Shown here one piece after another: positions 57,361 through 64,000 of a stretch of DNA of 64,000 nt (its first letter is position 1; each line of letters begins with the position of its first letter). The stretch comes from Mycobacterium paraterrae. GTDB taxonomy: Bacteria; Actinomycetota; Actinomycetes; Mycobacteriales; Mycobacteriaceae. The notes under the pieces were generated by a model. The model was not told where the DNA came from and made no database searches. It saw only the letters and a list, made by a program, of their open reading frames with translations. Both the position numbers and the translations under genes were made by a program. The stretch covers positions 4,588,001-4,652,000 of the forward strand of contig NZ_CP092488.2 in NCBI RefSeq assembly GCF_022430545.2. Reading direction: 5' to 3'.

Positions 57361-58005
57361 TCAGCCGATCTTGCGGTCGCGGTGCTTACGCCGAGAAGCG
57401 AGTTCGTCTTCCGGTGCGGCGATGGATTCGCCTCCGTCGGCACGCTCCCCCGGGAAATCGGCAATAGCGCCGGTCAATTCGCGCATCGCGCCGGATACGG
57501 CGATCCCAAATACGCCCTGACCGCCCTGCAGCAGATCAACGACCTCCTCGGCCGAGGTGCATTCGTAGACCGTGGTGCCGTCGGAGAACAGGGTGATATT
57601 GGCCAGATCCTGCACTCCGCGCTGACGCAGGTGGTCGACGGCGACGCGGATGTTGTGCAGCGAGATGCCGGTGTCGAGCAATCGCTTGACGATCTTCAGC
57701 ACAAGGATGTCTTTGAACGAGTAAAGGCGCTGGCTTCCGGACCCGGCAGCGCTCCGGATGGACGGGACGACCAGTGAAGTGCGCGCCCAGTAGTCCAGTT
57801 GACGGTAGGTGATGCCGGCGATTTGGCAGGCGCTGGGGCCGCGGTAGCCGACCAGTTCGTCAGGCACCGAGTCGTCCGGGAACAGGCCGCCTTGCACGGG
57901 TTCGCTGGACACGCGGATCGCCGGTTCGGGGCCGGCATCTGGACCGTCGCCGAGCGTGGTCAGAGACTCGAGATCCAGTTGATCCTGACGTGGCTGGTCA
58001 CCCAC
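57361..58005 (-). CDS. MerR-family regulator (Rv1830/ResR-like)
   Basis: A 214-residue MerR-type regulator. A disordered acidic N-terminus (1-50) precedes the winged helix GYRGPSACQIAGITYRQLDYWARTSLVVPSIR, the wing GSGSQRLYSFKDILVLKIVKRLLDTGISL and a coiled dimer helix. The C-terminal part (ITLFSDGTTVYECTSAEEVVDLLQGGQGVFGIAV) is a small sensor-like domain. In M. tuberculosis Rv1830 (ResR) controls growth after antibiotic exposure. GTG 58005 is used. It lies in the conserved Rv1826-Rv1832 order. Confidence 0.88.
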   Translation of the reverse strand: MGDQPRQDQLDLESLTTLGDGPDAGPEPAIRVSSEPVQGGLFPDDSVPDELVGYRGPSACQIAGITYRQLDYWARTSLVVPSIRSAAGSGSQRLYSFKDILVLKIVKRLLDTGISLHNIRVAVDHLRQRGVQDLANITLFSDGTTVYECTSAEEVVDLLQGGQGVFGIAVSGAMRELTGAIADFPGERADGGESIAAPEDELASRRKHRDRKIG

Positions 58006-58305
58006 GGTGCATCCTCTCGCCGATCGCGCGCTCGTTACGGGTTGCCGTTGTCGCGTTTGCTCAATCGAGTGCTTGTGAGCATACGCTTTTCGACTCGTTG
58101 CGGTTGTTCTGAGAACAAACCGGAACTCGTCAGTCGAACCAAAGTATGGCGGTCAGGGGGGCCTCTCCACGCTATCCGCCGGGCGTGTCGAGGTCGGACT
58201 CGCAGATGAGACGCATCCGTGATAATCCGGGCTGAGATCGAGATCGGCCTCTTAGCGGCGCGCCGCAATATGTGCGGCCGAATGCCGATTGCGCCTGCTA
58301 GCGCC
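58006..58305. promoter_or_regulatory. 300-base intergenic region with palindrome
   Basis: Between the MerR start and the stop of the nuclease gene. It contains TTGTTCT (58104-58110) and AGAACAA (58112-58118), perfect 7-base arms around one G, about 100 bases before the MerR start. The dyad could be an operator for the regulator itself. No gene was seen. Confidence 0.45.
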
Positions 58306-58800
58306 TCAGGTGGCCTTGAAATCGTCGGGCGAAACGCTGTCGAGGAATTCTTTGAATTTCTCGACTTCGTCCTCGCGGGCGGCGCCGGATTGCTCGTCAT
58401 CGTTCTCGTCGGGGATCAGCAGCCCGGCCTCGGCAAGCACCGCTTCTTCGACGTAGATCGGCACGCCGACCCGCAAGGCGATGGCCACCGAATCCGACGG
58501 CCGCGCCGAGACGGTGATGTTGCGATCGAAGATCAGGTCCGCGTAGAAGGTGCCCTCTTGAAGGTCGACGATTCGGACTTCCTTGAGCGAATGGCCAAGC
58601 GCGGTAATGAGATCGCGGATCAGGTCGTGGGTCAGCGGCCGGGGCGGCTCGACCCCCTGCTGTTCGAGGGCGATCGCGGCGGCTTCGGACTGGCCAATCC
58701 AGATGGGCAGGTACCGGTCACCGTTAGCCTCGCGCAGCAACAGCACCGGCTGGTTCTGCGGCTGCTCGACGCGAATGCCGACGACGCGAACTTCACCCAT
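58306..58800 (-). CDS. bifunctional nuclease-family protein (Rv1829-like)
   Basis: A 164-residue DUF151/bifunctional nuclease-domain protein. Family core: MGEVRVVGIRVEQPQNQPVLLLRE, LPIWIGQSEAAAIALEQQG, RPLTHDLIRDLITAL and VSARPSDSVAIALRVGVPIYV. A plant relative has DNase/RNase activity, but bacterial members are mostly untested. An acidic C-terminal tail follows. ATG 58800 gives the length recalled for Rv1829. It lies between two MerR regulators. Confidence 0.9.
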   Translation of the reverse strand: MGEVRVVGIRVEQPQNQPVLLLREANGDRYLPIWIGQSEAAAIALEQQGVEPPRPLTHDLIRDLITALGHSLKEVRIVDLQEGTFYADLIFDRNITVSARPSDSVAIALRVGVPIYVEEAVLAEAGLLIPDENDDEQSGAAREDEVEKFKEFLDSVSPDDFKAT

Positions 58801-58908
58801 CTGTGCCTGCCCTCCGCACGTGCTGCGCTGTCTCACTCGAACTTACTCCGACGCAGTGGTGGAAACGCCAAGCCGCCGAACGCAAGTCTGTGGTTGAAGT
58901 CTAGTCCT

Positions 58909-59646
58909 TCAGCGGTGGAGAACGTCGCGCACGGCGGACTTGATCAACGACGTATGGAGAGTGATCGCCAGGGCGGCGACCTCGCGGGCCAGGTCGTCGG
59001 CGCGGTCACGCGAACCAGCCTTGCCTGCCTTGACGAGGGGTCCGGCAATCTGTGCGATCAGGTCGGATTGCCGGTCGGCGGCCGAGCGGAACGCCCGCAG
59101 GTGGCGTGGCTCGACACCGTACTCGGCGAGTGCGCGCGCACACTGCAGGATCACGACCGCGTGCTCGTCGAAGAAACCGCCCGGACCGGTGGTGATCACC
59201 CCGGCTTTGAGCAGAGCGGTCAGCAGGTCGTCGTCGACACCTGAGCGCTCGAGCAGGTCTTCGCGGCTGAGCCGGACGCGGCTGGAGGCGACTGCGACGG
59301 AGTCCGCCTCGGCCGGGGCCCCGTCACCGACCGGCACCAATCGCGGTATCCCGTAAGGCGATCCGGCGAGTGGCAGCTCACCGTCCGGCTGCGCGTCCAA
59401 CTGCGCTTTGATCACCTTCAACGGCAGATATTGATCGCGCTGGGCCGTCAAAATGAAGCGCAACCGGGCACAGTCGTACGCGGTGAACCGGCGATAACCC
59501 GATGCCGCGCGTTGCGGCGTTACGAGACCCTCGGCCTCCAAGAAGCGAATCTTGGAGATCGTCACATCCGGGAAGTCCGGCCGCAGCAGGTCGAGGACCG
59601 CTCCGATCGACATCCCGCTCAGTGCGGGGGTCTCGGGCGCGGTCAC
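58909..59646 (-). CDS. MerR-family regulator (Rv1828-like)
   Basis: A 245-residue MerR regulator. Winged helix: SIGAVLDLLRPDFPDVTISKIRFLEAEGLVTPQRAASGYRRFTAYDCARLRFIL, with the YRRF wing. A linker and a helical C-terminal domain (LSREDLLERSGVDDDLLTALLKAGVI) follow. In M. tuberculosis Rv1828 binds its own region and is needed for growth. GTG 59646 overlaps the garA stop by one base, so the two are co-translated. Confidence 0.9.
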   Translation of the reverse strand: MTAPETPALSGMSIGAVLDLLRPDFPDVTISKIRFLEAEGLVTPQRAASGYRRFTAYDCARLRFILTAQRDQYLPLKVIKAQLDAQPDGELPLAGSPYGIPRLVPVGDGAPAEADSVAVASSRVRLSREDLLERSGVDDDLLTALLKAGVITTGPGGFFDEHAVVILQCARALAEYGVEPRHLRAFRSAADRQSDLIAQIAGPLVKAGKAGSRDRADDLAREVAALAITLHTSLIKSAVRDVLHR

Positions 59647-60116
59647 TAGCCTCCGGCCCCTCCGTCTTCACCGGCCTTGGGCCCAGTCAGGAAGACCAGA
59701 CGGAATTTCCCGATCTGAACCTCGTCGCCGTTGGCCAGCACGGCTGAATCGACCGGTTCTCGGTTGACGTAGGTCCCGTTGAGGCTGCCGACGTCTACGA
59801 CATGGAACTCGTCGCTTTCCAAACGGAATTCGGCATGCCGCCGGCTGACGGTGACGTCGTCGAGGAAGATGTCGCTGTCGGGATGGCGGCCGGCCGAGGT
59901 GGTCGGTTGATCGAGCAGGAAACGGGAGCCGGCGTTCGGCCCGCGTTTGACGACCAGCAACGCCGAACCTGCGGGCAGACCCTCGACACCGGAGACCGTG
60001 GTCTCGCTGCCGGTCTGCGCGGGAGCATCGAGCTCATTGAGGAAGTCGGCGCGGAACACAGAAGTCGTTTCCACGGTCACTTCATCAGATGTCAGGTCGT
60101 TGTCCTTGTCCGTCAC
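59646..60116 (-). CDS. garA: FHA-domain metabolic regulator GarA
   Basis: A 156-residue FHA protein (OdhI/GarA family). N-terminal VTVETTSVF carries the TT motif phosphorylated by PknB or PknG. The FHA domain (about 50-145) has SAGRHPDSDIFLDDVTVSRRHAEF and VVDVGSLNGTYVNREPV. Unphosphorylated GarA binds and restrains 2-oxoglutarate decarboxylase, KGD and glutamate dehydrogenase and stimulates glutamate synthase. GTG 60116 (VTDKDND) matches the family start; the longer frame upstream is not conserved. Confidence 0.95.
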   Translation of the reverse strand: MTDKDNDLTSDEVTVETTSVFRADFLNELDAPAQTGSETTVSGVEGLPAGSALLVVKRGPNAGSRFLLDQPTTSAGRHPDSDIFLDDVTVSRRHAEFRLESDEFHVVDVGSLNGTYVNREPVDSAVLANGDEVQIGKFRLVFLTGPKAGEDGGAGG

Positions 60117-60379
60117 CCGGTGCTCCTCACTGGCCGCTGCTGCGTTGTCTGGTTGGGTCCGGCCGGCCGGCTTCCCACCCGCAGTGACCGTCGATGTGAC
60201 GACCGTACCGCGCACAGGAGCCCAATGTGCCGTCCCCCGCCGGATCGGCGGTTACATCTGCTAGCCGCATAACTTCCGCCCCGGTCGGGCCGGCCTGTCG
60301 CCGGAATGTCCCACGGCCCGGCTCCTCACCGCGCCGCTGTACGGCGCGCATTGTCGCCGCGCGGGGAACGATAACAGGG
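60117..60379. other. 263-base gap between gcvH and garA
   Basis: It should contain the garA promoter on the - strand. I saw no riboswitch-like sequence upstream of garA and no clear hairpin; nothing else is assignable. Confidence 0.4.
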
Positions 60380-60775
60380 TCACTCCGCGAGTGACCCGCG
60401 GTACGTCTCCGCGTCCAAGAGCTCAGCAATGCCCTTGTCGAGCTCGGCGGCCTCGAGTTGCAGGTCGATGAGCCAGCCACCGCCGTACGGCTCGGAGTTC
60501 ACCAGCTCCGGCGTCCCGTCCAGATCCTCGTTGACGGCAACGACTTTCGCCGAGACCGGCGCGTACAGGTCCGACACGGATTTGGTGGATTCCACCTCGC
60601 CGAACGCCTCACCGGCGTTCAGCTGGTCACCCACGTCGGGTAGCCGGACGAACACGACGTCCCCCAGGGCCGACTGAGCAAAGTCTGTGATCCCCACCCG
60701 GACGGTGTCGTCACCGGTTCGCCGAACCCACTCGTGGTCGGTGGTGTAGTGCAAATCTGGTGGGATTTCGCTCAC
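60380..60775 (-). CDS. gcvH: glycine cleavage system H protein
   Basis: A 131-residue lipoyl carrier. The lipoylated Lys is in GEAFGEVESTKSVSDLYAP, with start DLHYTTDHEWVRR and end GGGWLIDLQLE. It carries the aminomethyl group from GcvP to GcvT. GTG 60775 is the family start. It is 23 bases after the DUF881 gene stop. Confidence 0.96.
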   Translation of the reverse strand: MSEIPPDLHYTTDHEWVRRTGDDTVRVGITDFAQSALGDVVFVRLPDVGDQLNAGEAFGEVESTKSVSDLYAPVSAKVVAVNEDLDGTPELVNSEPYGGGWLIDLQLEAAELDKGIAELLDAETYRGSLAE

Positions 60776-60798
60776 GGTGTTCCTGTTCTGGTCGGTGA

Positions 60799-61668
60799 CT
60801 ATTTGACGGGCTGAGCGTATTGGCGCGGTTTCGGTTGCCGCAAGGCGGTGATGCTCACCTTGTCCGCCTGCAGCACCGACATGGTGCCGCCGACGCGTTT
60901 GACGCTGTCGACCGCCCCACCGGGGATATTCATCGCCGCCGCAAGCGTCGGCGGATCACCAATGGCGACAACCGAATACGGTGGCGTCAGAGTCTTGCCG
61001 TCGACGGTGAGCGCGCCGGGCGCTCCGACTATCCAGGTGTCGACCCCGGTTCGCACCGCCTGGTGACGATCGCTGATCTGGATCGCCTCGGCGCCGGCCG
61101 CGCGCAATTCATCTAGCACGTCGAGCAGGGCCTGCGGCGCCACCCCCGGCCCCGGGTCCTCGATCTTGACGGTCACCCCCGGCCCCGTGGCCCCGACGGT
61201 GCCGATCAGGATCGACAGCGCCGCTAGGCGGGCCTGGGCGTTTTGAATGGCGGTCTGATCGCTGCTGCCGGAAGCCTGCAGAGCGTTCAATGACCGCTGC
61301 AATTCCGCAACTTCGGTGCTCAGCGTGGCTTCGCGCTGGCGCAGCGAGTCGAGCAGCACCAGCAGATCGGCGGGGCGTGCCGTGTCCAGCGAGTCGCCGG
61401 TCGTGGTCTGGCGGACCTGGGTTGCAATAGCTATGCCGAGTAACAGGCACAGCATGACCGCGAGTGTGCCGAAGGTGGTTCGGCCGCGGCGCAGAAATCC
61501 ACCGGACTGTAGTGCGCCGATCGCGGGTTTCGGCTGGTGGGGTGGCAACTCGTGTCGCCCATGCTCGTCGGGCTGGGCGGAAACCTGACCGCCCTTTTGC
61601 GCAGCGGTGTCGTCGGCGGCCTCAGTCTCCTCGGCGGCGTCGCGGGCTGCGGGATCAGTGTCGCTCAT
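60799..61668 (-). CDS. DUF881 membrane-anchored protein (Rv1825-like)
   Basis: A 289-residue protein. Acidic disordered N-terminus, one transmembrane helix (TTFGTLAVMLCLLLGIAIATQV), a coiled-coil (LVLLDSLRQREATLSTEVAELQRSLNALQ) and a DUF881 domain (GPGVTVKIEDPGPGV..., LLDVLDELRAAGAEAIQISDRH, YSVVAIGDPPTLAAAM). Such proteins are found in divisome-like clusters of Actinobacteria and Firmicutes. ATG 61668 (MSDTDPA) is chosen; the upstream frame is not conserved. It pairs with the second DUF881 gene. Confidence 0.9.
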   Translation of the reverse strand: MSDTDPAARDAAEETEAADDTAAQKGGQVSAQPDEHGRHELPPHQPKPAIGALQSGGFLRRGRTTFGTLAVMLCLLLGIAIATQVRQTTTGDSLDTARPADLLVLLDSLRQREATLSTEVAELQRSLNALQASGSSDQTAIQNAQARLAALSILIGTVGATGPGVTVKIEDPGPGVAPQALLDVLDELRAAGAEAIQISDRHQAVRTGVDTWIVGAPGALTVDGKTLTPPYSVVAIGDPPTLAAAMNIPGGAVDSVKRVGGTMSVLQADKVSITALRQPKPRQYAQPVK

Positions 61669-61684
61669 GGTGAATCCATACCCG

Positions 61685-62017
61685 TCACGCGCCGAACAAC
61701 CGGCGCCGCAGCGCGGCGGCGTTACCGAAGATGCGAATCCCCAGCACCACGATGATTGCGGTGGATAACTGTGTGCCAACGCCTAATTGGTCACCGACAT
61801 AGACGACTAGCGCGGCCACCAACACGTTGAATACGAACGATACGACGAACACCTTGGGGTCGAAGATTCGCTCGAGGTAGGCGCGCAGACCGCCGAAGAC
61901 CGCGTCGAGTGCGGCGACCACCGCGATCGGCAGATACGGCTGGACGACCTCCGGCACATTGGGATGGAACACCAAACCCAGCACGATACCGACGGCCAGC
62001 GCTGCGATCCCGATCAT
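61685..62017 (-). CDS. small basic membrane protein (Rv1824-like)
   Basis: A 110-residue protein of the small basic family (sbp), with three hydrophobic helices: MIGIAALAVGIVLGLVF, PIAVVAALDAVFGGLRAYLERIFD and VVSFVFNVLVAALVVYVGDQLGV, then a basic tail LRRRLFG. Its gene lies between the two DUF881 genes, as in other bacteria where the trio precedes ftsA/ftsZ. ATG 62017 has GAGGAG upstream. Role is probably linked to the cell envelope. Confidence 0.87.
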   Translation of the reverse strand: MIGIAALAVGIVLGLVFHPNVPEVVQPYLPIAVVAALDAVFGGLRAYLERIFDPKVFVVSFVFNVLVAALVVYVGDQLGVGTQLSTAIIVVLGIRIFGNAAALRRRLFGA

Positions 62018-62051
62018 CGGCGCTTTGCTCCTCTTCGTTGGAATTTCCGCA

Positions 62052-62966
62052 CTACGAACCAATCTGTCTGGCGAACTTGACATCTCGCACGGCCCCGGCC
62101 GGCAGAGTGAGGTTGTCCTTGATGCTGACGTCGACACCGACTCCGTACGAGGCTTCCAGAAGTCGCAGCCGGCGCAACCCGGGACTGTTGTCGAACATTT
62201 CCTGCATGCCATGCGGCGGCCCGACCGCGAGAACGGCGTACGGGCTGGTGGTCGGGTTGTTGTCGACGAGAATCGCGCCACCGGCCTGCCGAATGGTGAC
62301 GTTCGGGCCGATCCGGACACCGTCTACCGAGATCGCCTCGGCGCCGCTGGCCCACAGCGAATTGACCACCAGCTGAAGGTCGCGGTCGAGGATGATCTGC
62401 CGACTGCCGGCGACGCGCTGCTTGGACACGTCGGACAGATTCGGCCCGACGGCGGGCTCGGTCACGGTCACGCTCAAGCCCGGGCCGGTGACCGGGGTGC
62501 TCGCGGCGGCCAGGCTGAGTCGGTCCAGGCTGGCGAGCAACCGCTGTCCCGCGGCATCCTCGGCCAGTGCCCTGCTTTGCACCTCATCACGTTGCGCTGC
62601 AAGCGTATTGCGCTCCTTGGTGAGCCGGCCCGTCGTCGCCTCCTCCGAGCGAACTCCGGACGCCAGCACGCGCTGCGCTGCGCTCACACCGGGGGCGACC
62701 AGCCGGGCCTGGGCGACCGCAGCGGCGAACACAGCCGCCACCAGCAGCGCCGCCAGCGCCTGCCACAACCAGTTCTGGGCGCGCGCACGGTCCGCCGGCT
62801 TCTCGCCGGAATCCCGTTTCGCGGCCGCGGCCGCGTATCCGGGGTCCAAATGCTCGGAAAGCAACGCACGCAGCAATGACGGCACCGGAATTCGCTGCGC
62901 CCGCCCGGCCTCGTGCGCGTTGAGCCCGGAATAAGGCTCGTAACCGCCCAGTGCCGGGTCAGGCAT
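62052..62966 (-). CDS. DUF881 membrane-anchored protein (Rv1823-like)
   Basis: A 304-residue paralogue of the other DUF881 protein. Basic cytosolic N-terminus, one transmembrane helix (LWQALAALLVAAVFAAAVAQA), a coiled-coil (RLTKERNTLAAQRDEVQSRAL) and the DUF881 domain (GPGLSVTVTEPAVGP, LQLVVNSLWASGAEAISVDGVRIG, SPYAVLAVGPPHGMQEMF). Start ATG 62966 overlaps the pgsA2 stop by 8 bases, so it is coupled to phospholipid synthesis. Confidence 0.9.
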   Translation of the reverse strand: MPDPALGGYEPYSGLNAHEAGRAQRIPVPSLLRALLSEHLDPGYAAAAAKRDSGEKPADRARAQNWLWQALAALLVAAVFAAAVAQARLVAPGVSAAQRVLASGVRSEEATTGRLTKERNTLAAQRDEVQSRALAEDAAGQRLLASLDRLSLAAASTPVTGPGLSVTVTEPAVGPNLSDVSKQRVAGSRQIILDRDLQLVVNSLWASGAEAISVDGVRIGPNVTIRQAGGAILVDNNPTTSPYAVLAVGPPHGMQEMFDNSPGLRRLRLLEASYGVGVDVSIKDNLTLPAGAVRDVKFARQIGS

Positions 62967-63555
62967 TGCGCACCCTTACCGCCGGCAACCGGCGCAGCAC
63001 GATGACCACCTGCCAGGCGTAGACCATGAACGACCACAGGTACATGTAGGTTCCCCAGATCAAAAAGGCCCAGCCGCAAGCCAATACGACTCGGCTCCAC
63101 TGGGCGTCGAACTGGCCGAGCAGGATCAGCGGGAAGGCCGACATCAACGCGAACGTCGCGGCCTTGCCGACGTAGATCACCGGCAGCGCGGTGATCCCGC
63201 GGGTGCGCAGCAGCGGCAGCTCGGCGGCCAGCAGCACGTCGCGCACCAGCAAGACCGCGATGATCCACCACGGCAGGATGTGCGCCAGTCCGAACGCGAT
63301 CGGCGTGGTCACCATGTAGAGGCGGTCGACGAGTGGATCGAGGTACGCCCCCAACTTCGACGACTGATTCATCAGTCGGGCGATCTTGCCGTCCGCCCAG
63401 TCGGATACGCCGCTGAAGATCAGGATGCCCAGCGCGACAGCGTCGGCGTGGGCGACCAGCAGCGCGTAGAGGAAGACCGGGATCAGGACCAACCGGAGCC
63501 CGCTGAGCACGTTGGGCACCGTCAGCAGCCGGTCGTGGGCGGGCGGCCGGTTCAT
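62959..63555 (-). CDS. pgsA2: CDP-alcohol phosphatidyltransferase (PgsA2-like)
   Basis: A 198-residue integral membrane enzyme of the CDP-alcohol phosphatidyltransferase family. The signature DG-x2-AR-x8-G-x3-D-x3-D is present in WADGKIARLMNQSSKLGAYLDPLVDRL. It transfers a phosphatidyl group from CDP-diacylglycerol to an alcohol. Which product (PGP or cardiolipin) is not decided by sequence. Several hydrophobic helices follow. ATG 63555 (MNRPPAHDRLL) is natural. Next on the strand is secA2. Confidence 0.92.
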   Translation of the reverse strand: MNRPPAHDRLLTVPNVLSGLRLVLIPVFLYALLVAHADAVALGILIFSGVSDWADGKIARLMNQSSKLGAYLDPLVDRLYMVTTPIAFGLAHILPWWIIAVLLVRDVLLAAELPLLRTRGITALPVIYVGKAATFALMSAFPLILLGQFDAQWSRVVLACGWAFLIWGTYMYLWSFMVYAWQVVIVLRRLPAVRVRNA

Positions 63556-63622
63556 GTGCGGGGAGCTTACGCCCGACGACGATGCTCGCCGTGTAACGGC
63601 GTGAGGAGGAGGCGGGCGATCA

Positions 63623-64000
63623 TCATCTGAAGATGCCGGGAAGGCTCAGCGCGGAAAGCGAATCGTCGGACAGCGGGTTGTCGTGCACCATGTAAGTCCA
63701 CGTCGAGGTCGGACGGGCCAACTTCGACAGATCGACGCCCGGCTCGTCTTCGATGGACGTCGAGGTTTCGAAGGTTTGCTGTGCGGCTTCGATAGCGTCG
63801 GCGGCCAGCGACGCGAAGGCGTCGACAGCCATCCGGTGGAACTCGTCGAGCGGGTTCTGCCGCCCGAGGGCACGCAAGTGGATGCTCTCCCGAATGTCGG
63901 CCAGGTAGGCCAGGTGATCGGCCCACCCGCGGTCGAGATGGAACAGCATGATCAGCCGGCAGATCTTTTCCAGCTGCTCCTCTGAAAGCCGTTCGGACAG
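63623..64000 (-). CDS. secA2: accessory Sec ATPase SecA2 (C-terminal part only)
   Basis: The last 125 codons of a SecA-type protein continue beyond the right edge. The helical scaffold/wing end is visible: MLFHLDRGWADHLAYLADIRESIHLRALGRQNPLDEFHRMAVDAF, and the chain ends ALSLPGIFR without the zinc-binding C-terminus of SecA1. Together with the pgsA2/DUF881 neighbours this identifies SecA2 (Rv1821). SecA2 exports a subset of proteins, including some without signal peptides. Confidence 0.93.
   Translation of the reverse strand: MSERLSEEQLEKICRLIMLFHLDRGWADHLAYLADIRESIHLRALGRQNPLDEFHRMAVDAFASLAADAIEAAQQTFETSTSIEDEPGVDLSKLARPTSTWTYMVHDNPLSDDSLSALSLPGIFR

Noticed and set aside
1..64000. tRNA, rRNA, insertion sequences, prophage or integrase genes
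   Set aside because: None was recognised in the intergenic spaces or frames; no transposase motifs were seen.

Overview
The window is chromosomal DNA of a non-tuberculous Mycobacterium. It is GC-rich and almost fully coded on both strands. It carries genus markers: apa, garA, the DUF881 pair, guaB1 with CBS domains, an IdeR iron box and MIRU-like repeats. From memory, gene order from about 19 kb to the end follows the M. tuberculosis Rv1821-Rv1870c block, inverted, with Rv1872c/Rv1873 counterparts near 6-8 kb. Rv numbers here are recollections used for orientation, not search results.

Layout. 0-3 kb (- strand): a CoA-linked set (enoyl-CoA hydratase cut by the window edge, EthD-domain protein, thioesterase) and an intact oxyR. 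3.1-6.0 kb (+): ahpC-ahpD, a nucleoside deaminase and a GH13 hydrolase. 6-8.3 kb: a DUF1810 gene, lldD2 and a membrane protein. 8.4-14.3 kb: a TetR regulator divergent from a five-gene operon: a HAD-like protein, then mysA, mysC and mysD of mycosporine-like amino acid (MAA, UV sunscreen) biosynthesis, then a TauD-type Fe(II)/2-oxoglutarate dioxygenase. 14.4-18.3 kb: lon, a small protein, a TfoX-like protein and an HhH-GPD protein. 18.3-34.2 kb: DUF72, ferredoxin reductase, an SDR-fusion/thiolase/CoA-transferase set, phosphoketolase, CPBP protease, adhA, GlsB-like protein, apa, a lone modA and an SDR. 34.6-38.8 kb: ndh, thioesterase, P450 and a lipid methyltransferase where M. tuberculosis has urease genes. 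38.8-50.1 kb: an iron-regulated FhuF-like gene, blaI-M56, gnd1, guaB1, two CBS/CNNM membrane proteins, a conserved protein and glcB. 50.2-64 kb: a VWA protein, a Leu/Gly-repeat secreted protein, gcvP with a tandem glycine riboswitch, two MerR regulators, bifunctional nuclease, garA, gcvH, the DUF881/small-basic cluster, pgsA2 and the end of secA2.

The most notable system is the MAA operon. DDGS (MysA), the ATP-grasp glycine ligase (MysC) and the D-Ala-D-Ala-ligase-like enzyme (MysD) are all recognisable by motif. The usual O-methyltransferase MysB is not beside them. A dioxygenase of the broad enzyme type that makes palythine in cyanobacteria is translationally coupled to mysD. The operon interrupts an otherwise conserved backbone and has its own divergent TetR gene with a good inverted-repeat operator candidate.

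Other points of interest: a FhuF-like gene that seems to have lost its Fe-S motif next to a second iron box, a modA without modBC, two tandem-repeat loci touching gene ends, a perfect 10-bp hairpin before ndh, and a degenerate HAD active site in the MAA operon.
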